Origin: Nostoc sp. TH1S01
GTDB taxonomy: Bacteria; Cyanobacteriota; Cyanobacteriia; Cyanobacteriales; Nostocaceae
Assembly (NCBI GenBank): GCA_018993265.1
Contig: JAGKSW010000031.1
Span: 1-32,096, forward strand
Length of the DNA stretch: 32,096 bases
Direction: 5' to 3'
Shown here: positions 1 through 7,839 of the stretch, piece after piece
Numbering within the stretch: the first letter of the stretch is position 1
How the letters are laid out: each line of letters starts with the position of its first letter
Notes under the pieces: generated by a model
Database searches by the model: none
Seen by the model: only the letters and a program-made list of their open reading frames with translations
Told to the model about the DNA's origin: nothing
Translations under genes and position numbers: made by a program

Positions 1-690
1 CCAGCATTTTACTATCAGGGCTAAAGCTGACCCCCAAAACCCGGTCTGTATGCCCTTTTAGGGTTTGAATTTCTTTGTATGTGGAGGTGTCCCACAGTCT
101 CACTGTCTCGTCAGCACTTGCAGAAGCCAGCATTTTACTATCAGGGCTAAAGCTGACATCCAAAACCCGGTCTGTATGCCCTTTTAGGGTTTGAATTTCT
201 TTGCCTGTAGAGATATTCCACAGTTTGACTGTGTTGTCAGCACTTGCAGAAGCCAGCATCTTACCATTAGGGCTGAAGCTTACCCCCCAAACCTCATTTG
301 TATGCCCTCTTAGGGTGTGAATTTCCTTGCCGGTGGAGGTATCCCACAGTTTGACTGTGTAGTCAGCACTTGCAGAAGCCAGCATCTTACCATCAGGGCT
401 GAAGCTGATCCTATTAACCTCATCTGTGTGACCAGTTAGAGTTTGAATTTCCTTGCCGGTGGAAGTATCCCACAGTTTCACCGTCCCGTCAGCACTTGCA
501 GAAGCCAGCATCTTACCATTAGGGCTGAAGCTTACCCCCCGAACCTCGTTTATATGCCTTTTTAGGGTTTGAATTTCTTTACCAGTGGAGGTATCCCACA
601 GTTTCACCGTCTTGTCATCACTCGCAGAAGCCAGCATTTTACCATCGGGGCTGAAGCTGACCCCATTAACCGACTTTGCGTGTCCTCCCA
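1..690 (-). repeat. 126-bp tandem repeats encoding WD40 blades
   Basis: The block starting CCAGCAT(T/C)TTACCAT recurs at 1, 127, 253, 379, 505 and 631, exactly 126 bp apart, on the strand opposite the gene. Each unit encodes one 42-residue blade with the core SFSP(D/N)GKMLASAS and (K/R)LWD. Most codons are identical between units. Differences concentrate at the two residues after the first Val (NG, RG, NR, WG, LD, LG) and at the residue between D and TV (K, G, Y, N, E). Confidence 0.95.
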
Positions 691-2542
691 AGGTGTTGGG
701 TACGACAACATTGTGAACTGTATTTAATAACGTCAGTTCTACCAGAGTGCGGGTATTCATATTTATCCAAGGTTTACCTTGCATTTTTACAGCAGCTTTT
801 ACGCTTGATTGAAGAGCTTTCCATTCATCTGACTTCAAAAATCCATCTGACTTCAAAAACCCATCAGAACTTTGAGCTAAGGACTTAATTTCACTGATTT
901 CAGCGTTCCCCCAGGCTATACTCGTTAGCCCTGCTAAAGACAAAGCTACTCCCAAACCAACAACCAACCCTGAAATAGTCAGTTGTCTTCTACGCGATCG
1001 CTCCTTTTGTTCTCGCAACAATAGTGCTATGCTAACTTCGATAAATTCTTGCTCCTCTTGGCTCAGATCCTCTCGGCGTTGTTTGAGCTTTTCTTCCGCC
1101 TCCACCAACGCTGCACCCCGCAACAATGCCCCTTCATCTTGCTGCGTCTGTTTCCATTGATAGATTCTTACCCGTAACTGATCTTGCCAAGCGCGAAAAC
1201 TACGGTCTGTCTCCATCCATTGTCGTAATTGGCTCCAATTGCGAATCAACGCTTCATGGACAACCTCCACTGTTTCTTGCTCACCAGGATTACGGCTAGT
1301 AACTACTAATCGCGCATCCGCCAATTGTTTCACTAATCCCCAGCTTGCTTCACCCAATTCGGCTTTCGTCGCTAATCGCCGCGTATCTTCTGTTCCTTCC
1401 CCCGGACGCACCAATTGGATGAAGATTCGCCGTACTTTTTCCTTCTCTTCAGGTTTCAAGTTGCCATATTTTTCATTAGCATGGCGAGCTAAGGCACCTT
1501 TTACCTCACCAATGTCCTCATAAGCTGCATGAGTTAACTGTTTTCCCTTGCGCCGTTTCCACAATTGGGTTAATGCAAACTCCAACAGCGGTAAATTACC
1601 TGGTTCTGACTCTACATCATCCAAAATCCGTTTGACCAATCCCTCTTGAAAAGTTACGCCTAACTTCTCAGCAGGCTTGACAATTACCTGCTCAAGCTCC
1701 TCATACTTCATCGACCTGATAAGCTTGATATCAGTTTTCAATAAATCTCCAAAAGGGGGATATAACAGAGCATTCCCCAAGAAATCTGCCCGCATTGTTG
1801 CAACTAATACACGCTGATGTTGAGATTGAGTAGGGCAAGATGGAAAGCTAGCTAATAAAGTATCCAGGAAACGACGGCGAATTTTTTGATCTGTGCATAG
1901 AGTGTAAATTTCTTCAAATTGATCAGCAATTAGCAACACCCGATGCGGGTGATGATTTTGGTGAATCTGGGCAAATACATCAGCTAGAGGAATTTCACCT
2001 TTGCTAAGAGCTTTTGACAATTTACGAGCTTGAATTATCTTATCAGTATAGTCTAGATTGGGAGTATAAAGGGGAACTAATGCCAAAGCTAGAGCATGGA
2101 AAGGATCTGAATCGGGACGGAAGTGGGTAAATAGCCAATGACCTTCTTTTTGAAGTTTGGGTACCAGTCCCGCCAGAACTGCCGAAGATTTGCCGCTTCC
2201 TGATGCTCCCAAAACAGGTATGAAATTGCAGTTTTGAGTCGCGGCGAAAAGTTCTTCGATAAATACCTCGCGTCCAAAGAAAAACTCCGCATCCTTGGGA
2301 CTAAAGTGAAACAAACCGCGATAAGGACAAGCAAGATTATCAGCAGCGTCAGTAGATTCAACAGGTACTACCTGGGCATTTTCACTGTAATAATAGTTGT
2401 ATATTATTGATACACTACCTTCAACTGTACCAAATGCAGTACCGCCGCTCATCTTTCCAATAGATTGGTTATTATTACCTTTCAAATGCTGTTGAATGTT
2501 AGTTGAAGGCTGTTGCGGTTGAGGTGTTGGCTCAGTTGACAT
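1..2542 (-). CDS. nSTAND-type P-loop NTPase with WD40 repeats, 3' end outside the window
   Basis: Reading from an ATG at 2542, the frame stays open for 847 codons to the window edge, so the C-terminus is missing. Residues 15-47 form a Gly/Asn/Gln-rich motif matching the C-terminus of the CHAT protein just upstream. An nSTAND1-like NTPase follows: the entry motif CPYRGL (72-77), FFFGRE (87-91), Walker A GASGSGKSS (112-120), Walker B-like LLIADQFEE (D207) and a helical segment with GNLPLLEFALTQLW. A basic RSRRR stretch and a hydrophobic segment (about 520-541) suggest a membrane anchor. From residue about 622, WD40 repeats recur every 42 residues (126 bp), with five full copies and a sixth cut by the edge. 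STAND NTPases are signal-gated oligomerising switches; WD40 propellers usually sense. I infer a sensor or regulator of the CHAT protease. The start is supported by AGGA upstream and by the 18-bp gap to the previous gene. Confidence 0.9.
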   Translation of the reverse strand, partial: MSTEPTPQPQQPSTNIQQHLKGNNNQSIGKMSGGTAFGTVEGSVSIIYNYYYSENAQVVPVESTDAADNLACPYRGLFHFSPKDAEFFFGREVFIEELFAATQNCNFIPVLGASGSGKSSAVLAGLVPKLQKEGHWLFTHFRPDSDPFHALALALVPLYTPNLDYTDKIIQARKLSKALSKGEIPLADVFAQIHQNHHPHRVLLIADQFEEIYTLCTDQKIRRRFLDTLLASFPSCPTQSQHQRVLVATMRADFLGNALLYPPFGDLLKTDIKLIRSMKYEELEQVIVKPAEKLGVTFQEGLVKRILDDVESEPGNLPLLEFALTQLWKRRKGKQLTHAAYEDIGEVKGALARHANEKYGNLKPEEKEKVRRIFIQLVRPGEGTEDTRRLATKAELGEASWGLVKQLADARLVVTSRNPGEQETVEVVHEALIRNWSQLRQWMETDRSFRAWQDQLRVRIYQWKQTQQDEGALLRGAALVEAEEKLKQRREDLSQEEQEFIEVSIALLLREQKERSRRRQLTISGLVVGLGVALSLAGLTSIAWGNAEISEIKSLAQSSDGFLKSDGFLKSDEWKALQSSVKAAVKMQGKPWINMNTRTLVELTLLNTVHNVVVPNTLGGHAKSVNGVSFSPDGKMLASASDDKTVKLWDTSTGKEIQTLKRHINEVRGVSFSPNGKMLASASADGTVKLWDTSTGKEIQTLTGHTDEVNRISFSPDGKMLASASADYTVKLWDTSTGKEIHTLRGHTNEVWGVSFSPNGKMLASASADNTVKLWNISTGKEIQTLKGHTDRVLDVSFSPDSKMLASASADETVRLWDTSTYKEIQTLKGHTDRVLGVSFSPDSKML
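2402..2500 (-). other. N-terminal homotypic motif of the nSTAND protein
   Basis: Residues 15-47 contain NIQQ, a Gly, then NQSIGKM, and after a short gap FGTVEGSV. The same order (NIQQ, Gly, NQVIGKM, IGKVHGNV) ends the neighbouring CHAT protein. Eleven of the first 17 aligned positions are identical. The alternating polar/hydrophobic pattern with Gly turns fits a beta-arc amyloid-signalling motif. That structural reading is inference. Confidence 0.7.
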
Positions 2543-2560
2543 ACGTCCTAGCTACCTTCA

Positions 2561-3601
2561 TTACATATTTACGTTGCCGTGTACTTTACCAATTGCCTTG
2601 GCATTATCCTCCATTTTTCCAATTACTTGGTTGCCAGTCCCACTGACATCTTGCTGGATATTATCACCACCAGTCCCTGTAGTAGTTTTTTCTGATAGGA
2701 TTTGAGCAATTTCTTCTGCCAGTGTGGGTTCCCCTGTTAATATTTTCTTCAGTTGTACCCGCAATGCAGTTTGTAAATCTTCATCTTCTGGAGCATTTGC
2801 TACATCCTGAGCTGCTTCCAAAGCCGCTGCTTTACCTTCTACCTTTGGTTGCAATTTACTCCAAATAACTGTTGCTTTTCGCCAAACATCCTCACCAAGC
2901 TTCTGGGATGCTCCTTCCACCGCTTTATTGCCCACATTTAGTAGAAATGGTAGACAGGGCGTTAAAAATTTCACTAGTAAAGAAATATCCATTGGTTTAT
3001 GTGGTTTATCTATATTTATTCTTGTTTTAATAATTGGAATTTCGGCTTGGGAAAGGTTTTCTAGCTTAATTGCTACTAAACCTTCCTGAAAGGCTCTGGG
3101 AAATACATCTTGAATTGCTGAAGCTGCGTAACCTAATCCATCATAAAAACCTTGAGCGAACTGGATTGCAGATTTATCCTGAATCTCCTGGTTCATGCCG
3201 ATCGCATAATTAATATATTGACTAATTGCCTCAGCAGATTTGACAGAGTGACAAGCATTTAATAGGACGCAGTTTACATAATTTGCGTGTAACTCAAACA
3301 GCGATGCTAGTCCTTCTGGTGGCACAGCTTTGTTCTGTCCCCCATCATCTTCTAACAGCAAACTTCCACCTTCTAAACCGTGTCCGCAGAAATGGACAAT
3401 TTGAGGTTTTTCTTCGGCGATCGCCCTGCGAATATCCTGGGGTCTAACAGCAGCCCTAATATCAACCTCAAACATATCCCGCCTGACTGCACGTCGGATA
3501 CATTCTTCAACTTCCCTAATTTCTTTATCCAAACGCAAACCGTTGGGTATTGCTGTCAAAATCAAGATTTTTTGTGGCTGAGTAGCTTGTTCCTTAACCA
3601 T
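2561..3601 (-). CDS. CHAT-domain caspase-like protease with C-terminal homotypic motif
   Basis: This 346-residue protein starts with a CHAT domain (about 10-180). Strand KILILTA leads to the catalytic His in VHFCGHG (H74) and the catalytic Cys in LLNACHS (C117), the dyad of clan CD cysteine proteases. Residues about 205-300 are predicted helical, containing FLTPCLPFLL and VIWSKLQPKV, and I do not recognise a named domain there. Residues 314-346 repeat the motif found at the N-terminus of the nSTAND protein encoded 18 bp downstream, and include an internal duplication (NQVIGKM, then KAIGKV ten residues later). CHAT proteases act as executioners in several bacterial defence systems, where an upstream sensor activates them. 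I infer an effector activated by the adjacent NTPase. The substrate is unknown. The GGTGGGAG upstream of the ATG sits unusually close, so the start is somewhat uncertain. Confidence 0.9.
   Translation of the reverse strand: MVKEQATQPQKILILTAIPNGLRLDKEIREVEECIRRAVRRDMFEVDIRAAVRPQDIRRAIAEEKPQIVHFCGHGLEGGSLLLEDDGGQNKAVPPEGLASLFELHANYVNCVLLNACHSVKSAEAISQYINYAIGMNQEIQDKSAIQFAQGFYDGLGYAASAIQDVFPRAFQEGLVAIKLENLSQAEIPIIKTRINIDKPHKPMDISLLVKFLTPCLPFLLNVGNKAVEGASQKLGEDVWRKATVIWSKLQPKVEGKAAALEAAQDVANAPEDEDLQTALRVQLKKILTGEPTLAEEIAQILSEKTTTGTGGDNIQQDVSGTGNQVIGKMEDNAKAIGKVHGNVNM
2564..2662 (-). other. C-terminal homotypic motif of the CHAT protein
   Basis: Residues 314-346, the last 33 of the protein, hold NIQQ, G, NQVIGKM, IGKV and GNVN in that order, matching residues 15-47 of the nSTAND protein with one single-residue gap. 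The position at the effector C-terminus and the partner N-terminus is the arrangement known for amyloid signalling motifs of NLR-like proteins. Confidence 0.7.
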
Positions 3602-3775
3602 CTCCCACCCTTGATGACTGTATTAAACCCTACCAAATTGGCAAGGGATAAATGCTACTTCACAGCTAAATTTAATAATTCCGCAAAAACTTGCTCAATT
3701 CATCCAAATTCGTGTTATAAATCCCTTTTATGGAAATTATAAGCAATAAATTAACCAAAAAAATAGATAATACCG

Positions 3776-3817
3776 CCTAAGAAGCTTGTGCTGTCAGGAC
3801 TGGTAAAGCTTCTCAGG
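3776..3817. repeat. 12-bp inverted repeat upstream of the CHAT operon
   Basis: CCTAAGAAGCTT (3776-3787) and AAGCTTCTCAGG (3806-3817) pair at 11 of 12 positions around an 18-nt spacer. It lies about 175 bp upstream of the CHAT start. It could be an operator or an RNA hairpin; no T-run follows on either strand. Confidence 0.5.
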
Positions 3818-3915
3818 CAAGAGCAAGCAATACACCTAAACAGCTAAAATATACTTTTGTACGAATAGCTGTAGTGATTTTTTAATTTAGCGATCGCTGT
3901 TGCGTAAGTCCTGTC

Positions 3916-3941
3916 ATGACAAATGACAAATGACAAATGAC
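3916..3941. repeat. Heptameric short tandem repeat (ATGACAA)
   Basis: Three full ATGACAA units and a partial fourth lie just before the ExbB-like start codon. Such heptamers are typical intergenic repeats of filamentous cyanobacteria. They place several out-of-frame ATGs upstream of the real start. Confidence 0.85.
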
Positions 3942-3952
3942 TCTTGACTAAA

Positions 3953-4591
3953 ATGCAAATTAGCAATTTATTCGCGGCTGGTGGCGTGGTTATGTGGCCG
4001 CTGCTAGGGTTTTCTCTGTTAGCAGTGGCTTTGATTATTGAACGTATCCTATTTTGGAGTAGAATTACCAATCGACAAAATCGTGTTGTCAAAGAAGTGC
4101 TAAAGCTTTATCGCTCAGATAACGTGGTTGGAGCTTTAGATAAATTACAGCAAAATACAGACTTACCCATCGCTCGAATTTTTCTAGCCGCTTTAGAATT
4201 GGAAGAACCAACACCAGAAGAATTTCGTTTGGCGCTAGAAAGTGAAGCGCAAGCAGAATTACCCTTACTCAAACGCTTTCAAAACATTTTTGATACCATC
4301 ATTGGTCTTGCACCATTATTAGGTTTATTGGGTACAGTTTTAGGATTAATTGCTTCCTTTGCTTCGCTAAATATTGGTGATGTGGGAGGTACATCAACAG
4401 TAGGTGTCACCGCTGGGATTAGTGAAGCCTTGGTATCCACCGCATCAGGATTAGTCGTCGCTATTTTCACACTGTTGTTTGCAAACACTTTCCGAGGACT
4501 CTACCAGCGCCAACTTGCACGCATTCAAGAGTATGGCGGACAGTTAGAGTTACTCTACCGCCGCCGTTATGAAAGGAGAGATAAATTTTAA
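3953..4591 (+). CDS. MotA/TolQ/ExbB-family proton channel protein
   Basis: The 212-residue product from ATG 3953 (a TTG at 3944 would add three residues) has the ExbB/TolQ layout. A first membrane segment follows GGVVMWPLLGF near the N-terminus, then comes a cytoplasmic loop, then two further segments: LAPLLGLLGTVLGLIASF and the STASGLVVAIFTLLFANTF region. The PLLGLLGTV and the Thr-rich TSTVGVTAGISEAL stretch are family hallmarks. ExbB proteins pair with ExbD to convert proton-motive force into work on an outer-membrane transporter. No ExbD-like gene follows, because the next gene is rsmH on the opposite strand. The partner must be elsewhere or this copy works differently. Confidence 0.88.
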   Translation: MQISNLFAAGGVVMWPLLGFSLLAVALIIERILFWSRITNRQNRVVKEVLKLYRSDNVVGALDKLQQNTDLPIARIFLAALELEEPTPEEFRLALESEAQAELPLLKRFQNIFDTIIGLAPLLGLLGTVLGLIASFASLNIGDVGGTSTVGVTAGISEALVSTASGLVVAIFTLLFANTFRGLYQRQLARIQEYGGQLELLYRRRYERRDKF

Positions 4592-4605
4592 AGATAATAT
4601 TTCAC

Positions 4606-4624
4606 ACTTCATACTTCATACTTT
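4606..4624. repeat. Short tandem repeat (ACTTCAT)
   Basis: Two full ACTTCAT heptamers and a partial third fill the short gap between the convergent ExbB-like gene and rsmH, reaching the rsmH stop codon. Confidence 0.7.
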
Positions 4625-5519
4625 AATTGATTTTTTCTGCTATTCTCAGTTTGGCAGAACGCGATCGCGGATTATTACTAATCTCTAACTCTTGTGCTGT
4701 AATGGGTTTTTTGGTTATCACCCGCAACAATGGAGAATTGCGTAAACCATGCTTAACGATACGGTCTTCTAAACTATGAAAACTAATTACAGCAATTCTC
4801 CCACCCGGAACCAGGGCGTTTGGCGCTTTTTCTAGAAAAGTTTCTAAAGACTTTAACTCATCATTGACCACAATTCGCAAAGCTTGAAAGGCGCGAGTTG
4901 CCGGGTGAATTCTACCATAACGATATTTGGGAGGAACAGCAGATGCGATCGCTTCCGCTAATTCTGTTGTCGTATTAAATGGACGGCGTTCGACAATGCG
5001 TCTAGCTATGCGTCGAGATAATCTTTCTTCACCGTATTTAAAGAAAATATCTGCTAGTTCCGCTTCTTCCCACTCATTAATCACATCCGCCGCAGTCAGT
5101 GAACCTTGCTTATTCATCCGCATATCTAAACTTGCAGTGTGGCGAAAGCTAAAACCCCGTTCTGGAGTATCTAATTGATAAGAACTTACTCCCAAATCGG
5201 CGAGAATACCATTAAAAGTAGCGGCGGGAAACTGATAAGCCGCAAAGTTACTTTGAATAAATTTTACGCGATCGCCAAACTCCGCTAATTCTTTCTTCGC
5301 TGCGGCTAAAGCATCCTCATCTTGGTCAATAGCAGTTAACTGTACATCCGGCGCAGTTTGCAAAATCAAACGACTGTGACCACCACCGCCTACAGTTGTA
5401 TCCAGATAATGACCTCCCGCAGACACCGCTAAACCTGAAATTACTTCTTGTGGTAACACAGGTAAATGAGAAAATATCTGTTCGTCGATAATCAGTGATG
5501 AGGAAGAATCAGAATTCAT
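4623..5519 (-). CDS. rsmH: 16S rRNA (cytosine-1402 N4)-methyltransferase RsmH
   Basis: The 298-residue protein matches the full RsmH/MraW family. It has HLPVLPQEV near the N-terminus, the SAM-binding stretch [13 protein letters not shown] (about 38-50), [13 protein letters not shown], the PERGFSFR segment and the late [13 protein letters not shown] motif. The enzyme methylates N4 of C1402 in the decoding centre of 16S rRNA using S-adenosylmethionine. The gene is monocistronic here, convergent with the ExbB-like gene, and not in a cell-division cluster, as is common in cyanobacteria. Length and motifs look intact. Confidence 0.97.
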   Translation of the reverse strand: MNSDSSSSLIIDEQIFSHLPVLPQEVISGLAVSAGGHYLDTTVGGGGHSRLILQTAPDVQLTAIDQDEDALAAAKKELAEFGDRVKFIQSNFAAYQFPAATFNGILADLGVSSYQLDTPERGFSFRHTASLDMRMNKQGSLTAADVINEWEEAELADIFFKYGEERLSRRIARRIVERRPFNTTTELAEAIASAVPPKYRYGRIHPATRAFQALRIVVNDELKSLETFLEKAPNALVPGGRIAVISFHSLEDRIVKHGLRNSPLLRVITKKPITAQELEISNNPRSRSAKLRIAEKIN

Positions 5520-5568
5520 TAGGCTTAGAGCAAAAATCTGTAGTAGTACTCAAAAATTTGTGAAACTT

Positions 5569-5717
5569 CTCTTAGCGTCCTTAGCGCCCTTTGCGGTTCG
5601 TTAAAAATATTTTCACAAATGAAAGCTAATTTCATTAAAATACTACCACACAGAGTTATTATGTATTTCACATCAAAGATAAATTTGGTTCACGCAGAGG
5701 CGCTGAGACGCTGAGAG
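5569..5717. repeat. Imperfect inverted repeat in spacer
   Basis: The segment at 5569-5600 (CTCTTAGCGTCCTTAGCGCC...) and the segment at 5691-5717 (CACGCAGAGGCGCTGAGACG...) are imperfect reverse complements with arms near 27 bp, about 90 bp apart. The composition fits a dispersed repeat family of Nostoc-type genomes. It lies between rsmH and the M48 protease gene, where no protein-coding frame is visible. Confidence 0.6.
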
Positions 5718-5726
5718 GAAGAGATT

Positions 5727-7637
5727 TCATTTTTTAATTTTCTGTTGGTAAATTGTTGCGTCTGGTATTTGTTTGAATTTCTTCTCAAAATTGAGATTAC
5801 TATTCAAAATCAAGCAAAATAATGCTCCTGGCAATTCAATTTCTTTTAACAAAGCATCAACAAGTTGCGCGTTATCAGCATCATAATTATTTTCCCAAAA
5901 GCTGAATTTTCGCATTACACCTAAGATATAAAGTGGTTTTTCTGGAAAATACTGCACAACTTTTTGGACTAAATAAGCAGTTGTGATATTGGGGTAACGA
6001 GATAACTGCTGACGTAGCTGATTTATCTCTGGATTAGAGAGGTGATGAGCTTTAAATTCATCAGTTGTTTTTACACTAGAGCGTTCTTCCTGACCTCGTA
6101 AAAGTAAATCATAATGTTCTTCTGCTAGCTCTTGATATAATTCTGCTCTATCATTTTGTCCTTGTTTTTTCAGGAAAGAAAAGATTATCTGATAACCATC
6201 AACTGCGATATCTATATCTTTGGCGATCGCTCTTTCAATATGTTCTATACCGCTGGCATCTTGTTGTTTTAATAGTATTTGTCCTAGTAGATAATTTGCG
6301 GAAGCATGATGATGATCTAATTTAATTACTTCTCGCAACAATGGTACTACTGCTTCTTCACCTTCTAACTCAAATGTTAACAATGCTCTTGTTGTTGCTT
6401 CTCCCAAAGATAACTGCTGTCTTTCAGCTTTAGCATTAAGTTTATCTAAGATAGCAAATGATTGTTGCACTTCAGCGTATTTTTGCCGCCAAGGCGTTGC
6501 TATTTTCTCACACCAGGCTTGACTAAAATCATCTCTAATTTTTTCAAAAATATTACCTAAATATTCTTGCGCTGCACTAACTCTCATTGGTGCAGAAACA
6601 GATAATTCTTCCTGAACACCAGGGACACATCCCAAAGCTTTTAATCTATCTGTTAAACAAGGATGAGTATCGGCATTATCAGTTTTTTCTGCCAGTGCAT
6701 GGGCTAAATAAATACTTGCTTCTCTCAGAGGTACTCCCTGAGATAAAGCAATTTGCATTGCTGTATAACTTGTTTTTGGAGGTTCAATTTCTGTTTGGAC
6801 TTGCTGATAAATATCAGACCAAAAGTAATTTTCTAAAAATCTAGCTTTCACCTCGACATTCATCAGAGTTTTAGCAGAATTTTCTACTCCAGCTATCTCC
6901 ACAGCACATCTATCAGCTTCATATTCATCTAATCTGGCTAACACAAAAGAATAGGCATAAAAAAATGGAATGTACCACTTTAAAAATTTTTGAAAAATGA
7001 ACCATGATGATTCATTATTACCTTGTCCTAGTCCTTCTTTAATGCGATACCAAGTGAGACGTTGACGATATATCCAAGCACTAAAACGACTGTGATTTCC
7101 TGAAATATGTCCTAATTCATGAGCAAGCACAGCCCGAAATTGTTCAGGAGGCAATGCTAACATCAATGGCAGACCCAAAATTAGGTAATTTTGATACCAA
7201 CCAAATAAACCTAAACGTGGTCTTTGCACAACGCTGGCATTAAAATCTGTAGTGATGAGGATGTGATGAAATTTTGGAGCCTTGAGTTTTGTTGCGATGT
7301 CGTCAACTACGCAAAACAAGCTAGGTGTATCTTTGCGGCGTAATGCTAACCCAGTGGGTGGGGGAAACGATACCCAAAGCGATCGCAATAATATAATAGC
7401 GATCGCTAGTAAAAAAATCACAGCTTTAATGGCTCCAGTACTAAAGGATTGAGCATTGAGCATCAACCAGACAATACCTACCAGTAATGCCACCGTTACA
7501 GCTAAAATCAGTATTATGTAGGCATAGCCCAACACAGCCAAACATGCAACGTGCAATCTATAAATAGGCGGCTGTTGACTAGCAAAAGTTTCTAATCTCT
7601 GAATTAGCCTATCAAAACGCTGTTGATCGAAAGCCAT
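5727..7637 (-). CDS. M48-family membrane zinc metalloprotease
   Basis: The 636-residue protein has two hydrophobic N-terminal segments (about 36-60 and 70-90), then an M48 peptidase domain. HELGH at 173-177 gives two zinc ligands and the catalytic Glu. EYEAD at 238-242 supplies the third ligand. A further hydrophobic stretch (IPFFYAYSFVLARL) precedes it. The C-terminal 300 residues are helical and contain TPR-like material (LLREVIKLDHHHASANYLLGQILLKQ, about 432-460). HtpX/Ste24-type enzymes cleave membrane or misfolded proteins. This long version with a helical-repeat tail occurs in cyanobacteria, but its substrate is unknown. The start is the first Met of the frame; no alternative is better supported. 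Confidence 0.9.
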   Translation of the reverse strand: MAFDQQRFDRLIQRLETFASQQPPIYRLHVACLAVLGYAYIILILAVTVALLVGIVWLMLNAQSFSTGAIKAVIFLLAIAIILLRSLWVSFPPPTGLALRRKDTPSLFCVVDDIATKLKAPKFHHILITTDFNASVVQRPRLGLFGWYQNYLILGLPLMLALPPEQFRAVLAHELGHISGNHSRFSAWIYRQRLTWYRIKEGLGQGNNESSWFIFQKFLKWYIPFFYAYSFVLARLDEYEADRCAVEIAGVENSAKTLMNVEVKARFLENYFWSDIYQQVQTEIEPPKTSYTAMQIALSQGVPLREASIYLAHALAEKTDNADTHPCLTDRLKALGCVPGVQEELSVSAPMRVSAAQEYLGNIFEKIRDDFSQAWCEKIATPWRQKYAEVQQSFAILDKLNAKAERQQLSLGEATTRALLTFELEGEEAVVPLLREVIKLDHHHASANYLLGQILLKQQDASGIEHIERAIAKDIDIAVDGYQIIFSFLKKQGQNDRAELYQELAEEHYDLLLRGQEERSSVKTTDEFKAHHLSNPEINQLRQQLSRYPNITTAYLVQKVVQYFPEKPLYILGVMRKFSFWENNYDADNAQLVDALLKEIELPGALFCLILNSNLNFEKKFKQIPDATIYQQKIKK

Positions 7638-7774
7638 AGATGTGTACTAGCTTGTTCAATTTGAAATATAGCTGACATAATATCTGCTTGACTTACGTAA
7701 AAATGCAGAACTCTAAAGTCATTTATTCTTTGTGCCATTCTACGTAAATATATAATGCTCTGAGTTAATACTTT

Positions 7775-7801
7775 TTAGGACAGGTAAAATACCTGTCCTA
7801 A
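7775..7801. repeat. Perfect 12-bp palindrome downstream of the SnoaL-like gene
   Basis: TTAGGACAGGTA and TACCTGTCCTAA pair perfectly around a 3-nt AAA loop. It lies 38 bp past the stop of the minus-strand SnoaL-like gene. No T-run follows on either strand, so it is not a classical intrinsic terminator. It may stabilise the 3' end or be a repeat end. Confidence 0.75.
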
Positions 7802-7839
7802 CTGTTGACTAATCCAAAATTAAACTCTGTGTAAAGTTC

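Larger units (their letters stand above)
3602..3943. other. Spacer between the CHAT operon and the exbB-like gene
   Basis: No convincing gene lies here. It should hold divergent promoters for the CHAT operon (minus) and the ExbB-like gene (plus). It contains a 12-bp inverted repeat (3776-3817) and, at its plus-strand end, heptameric repeats. Short open frames in it lack recognisable protein features. Confidence 0.6.

Noticed and set aside
1-690. Regular 126-bp spacing as a CRISPR-like array or satellite
   Set aside because: The whole repeat is open coding sequence for 42-residue WD40 blades in the frame of the nSTAND gene. There are no unique spacers.
2089-2361. Minus-strand open frame with a hydrophobic start
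   Set aside because: It lies out of frame inside the NTPase domain of the nSTAND gene, whose motifs are continuous across it.
3844-4092. Minus-strand frame over the ExbB-like start region
   Set aside because: It is antisense to the ExbB-like gene and has no recognisable features.
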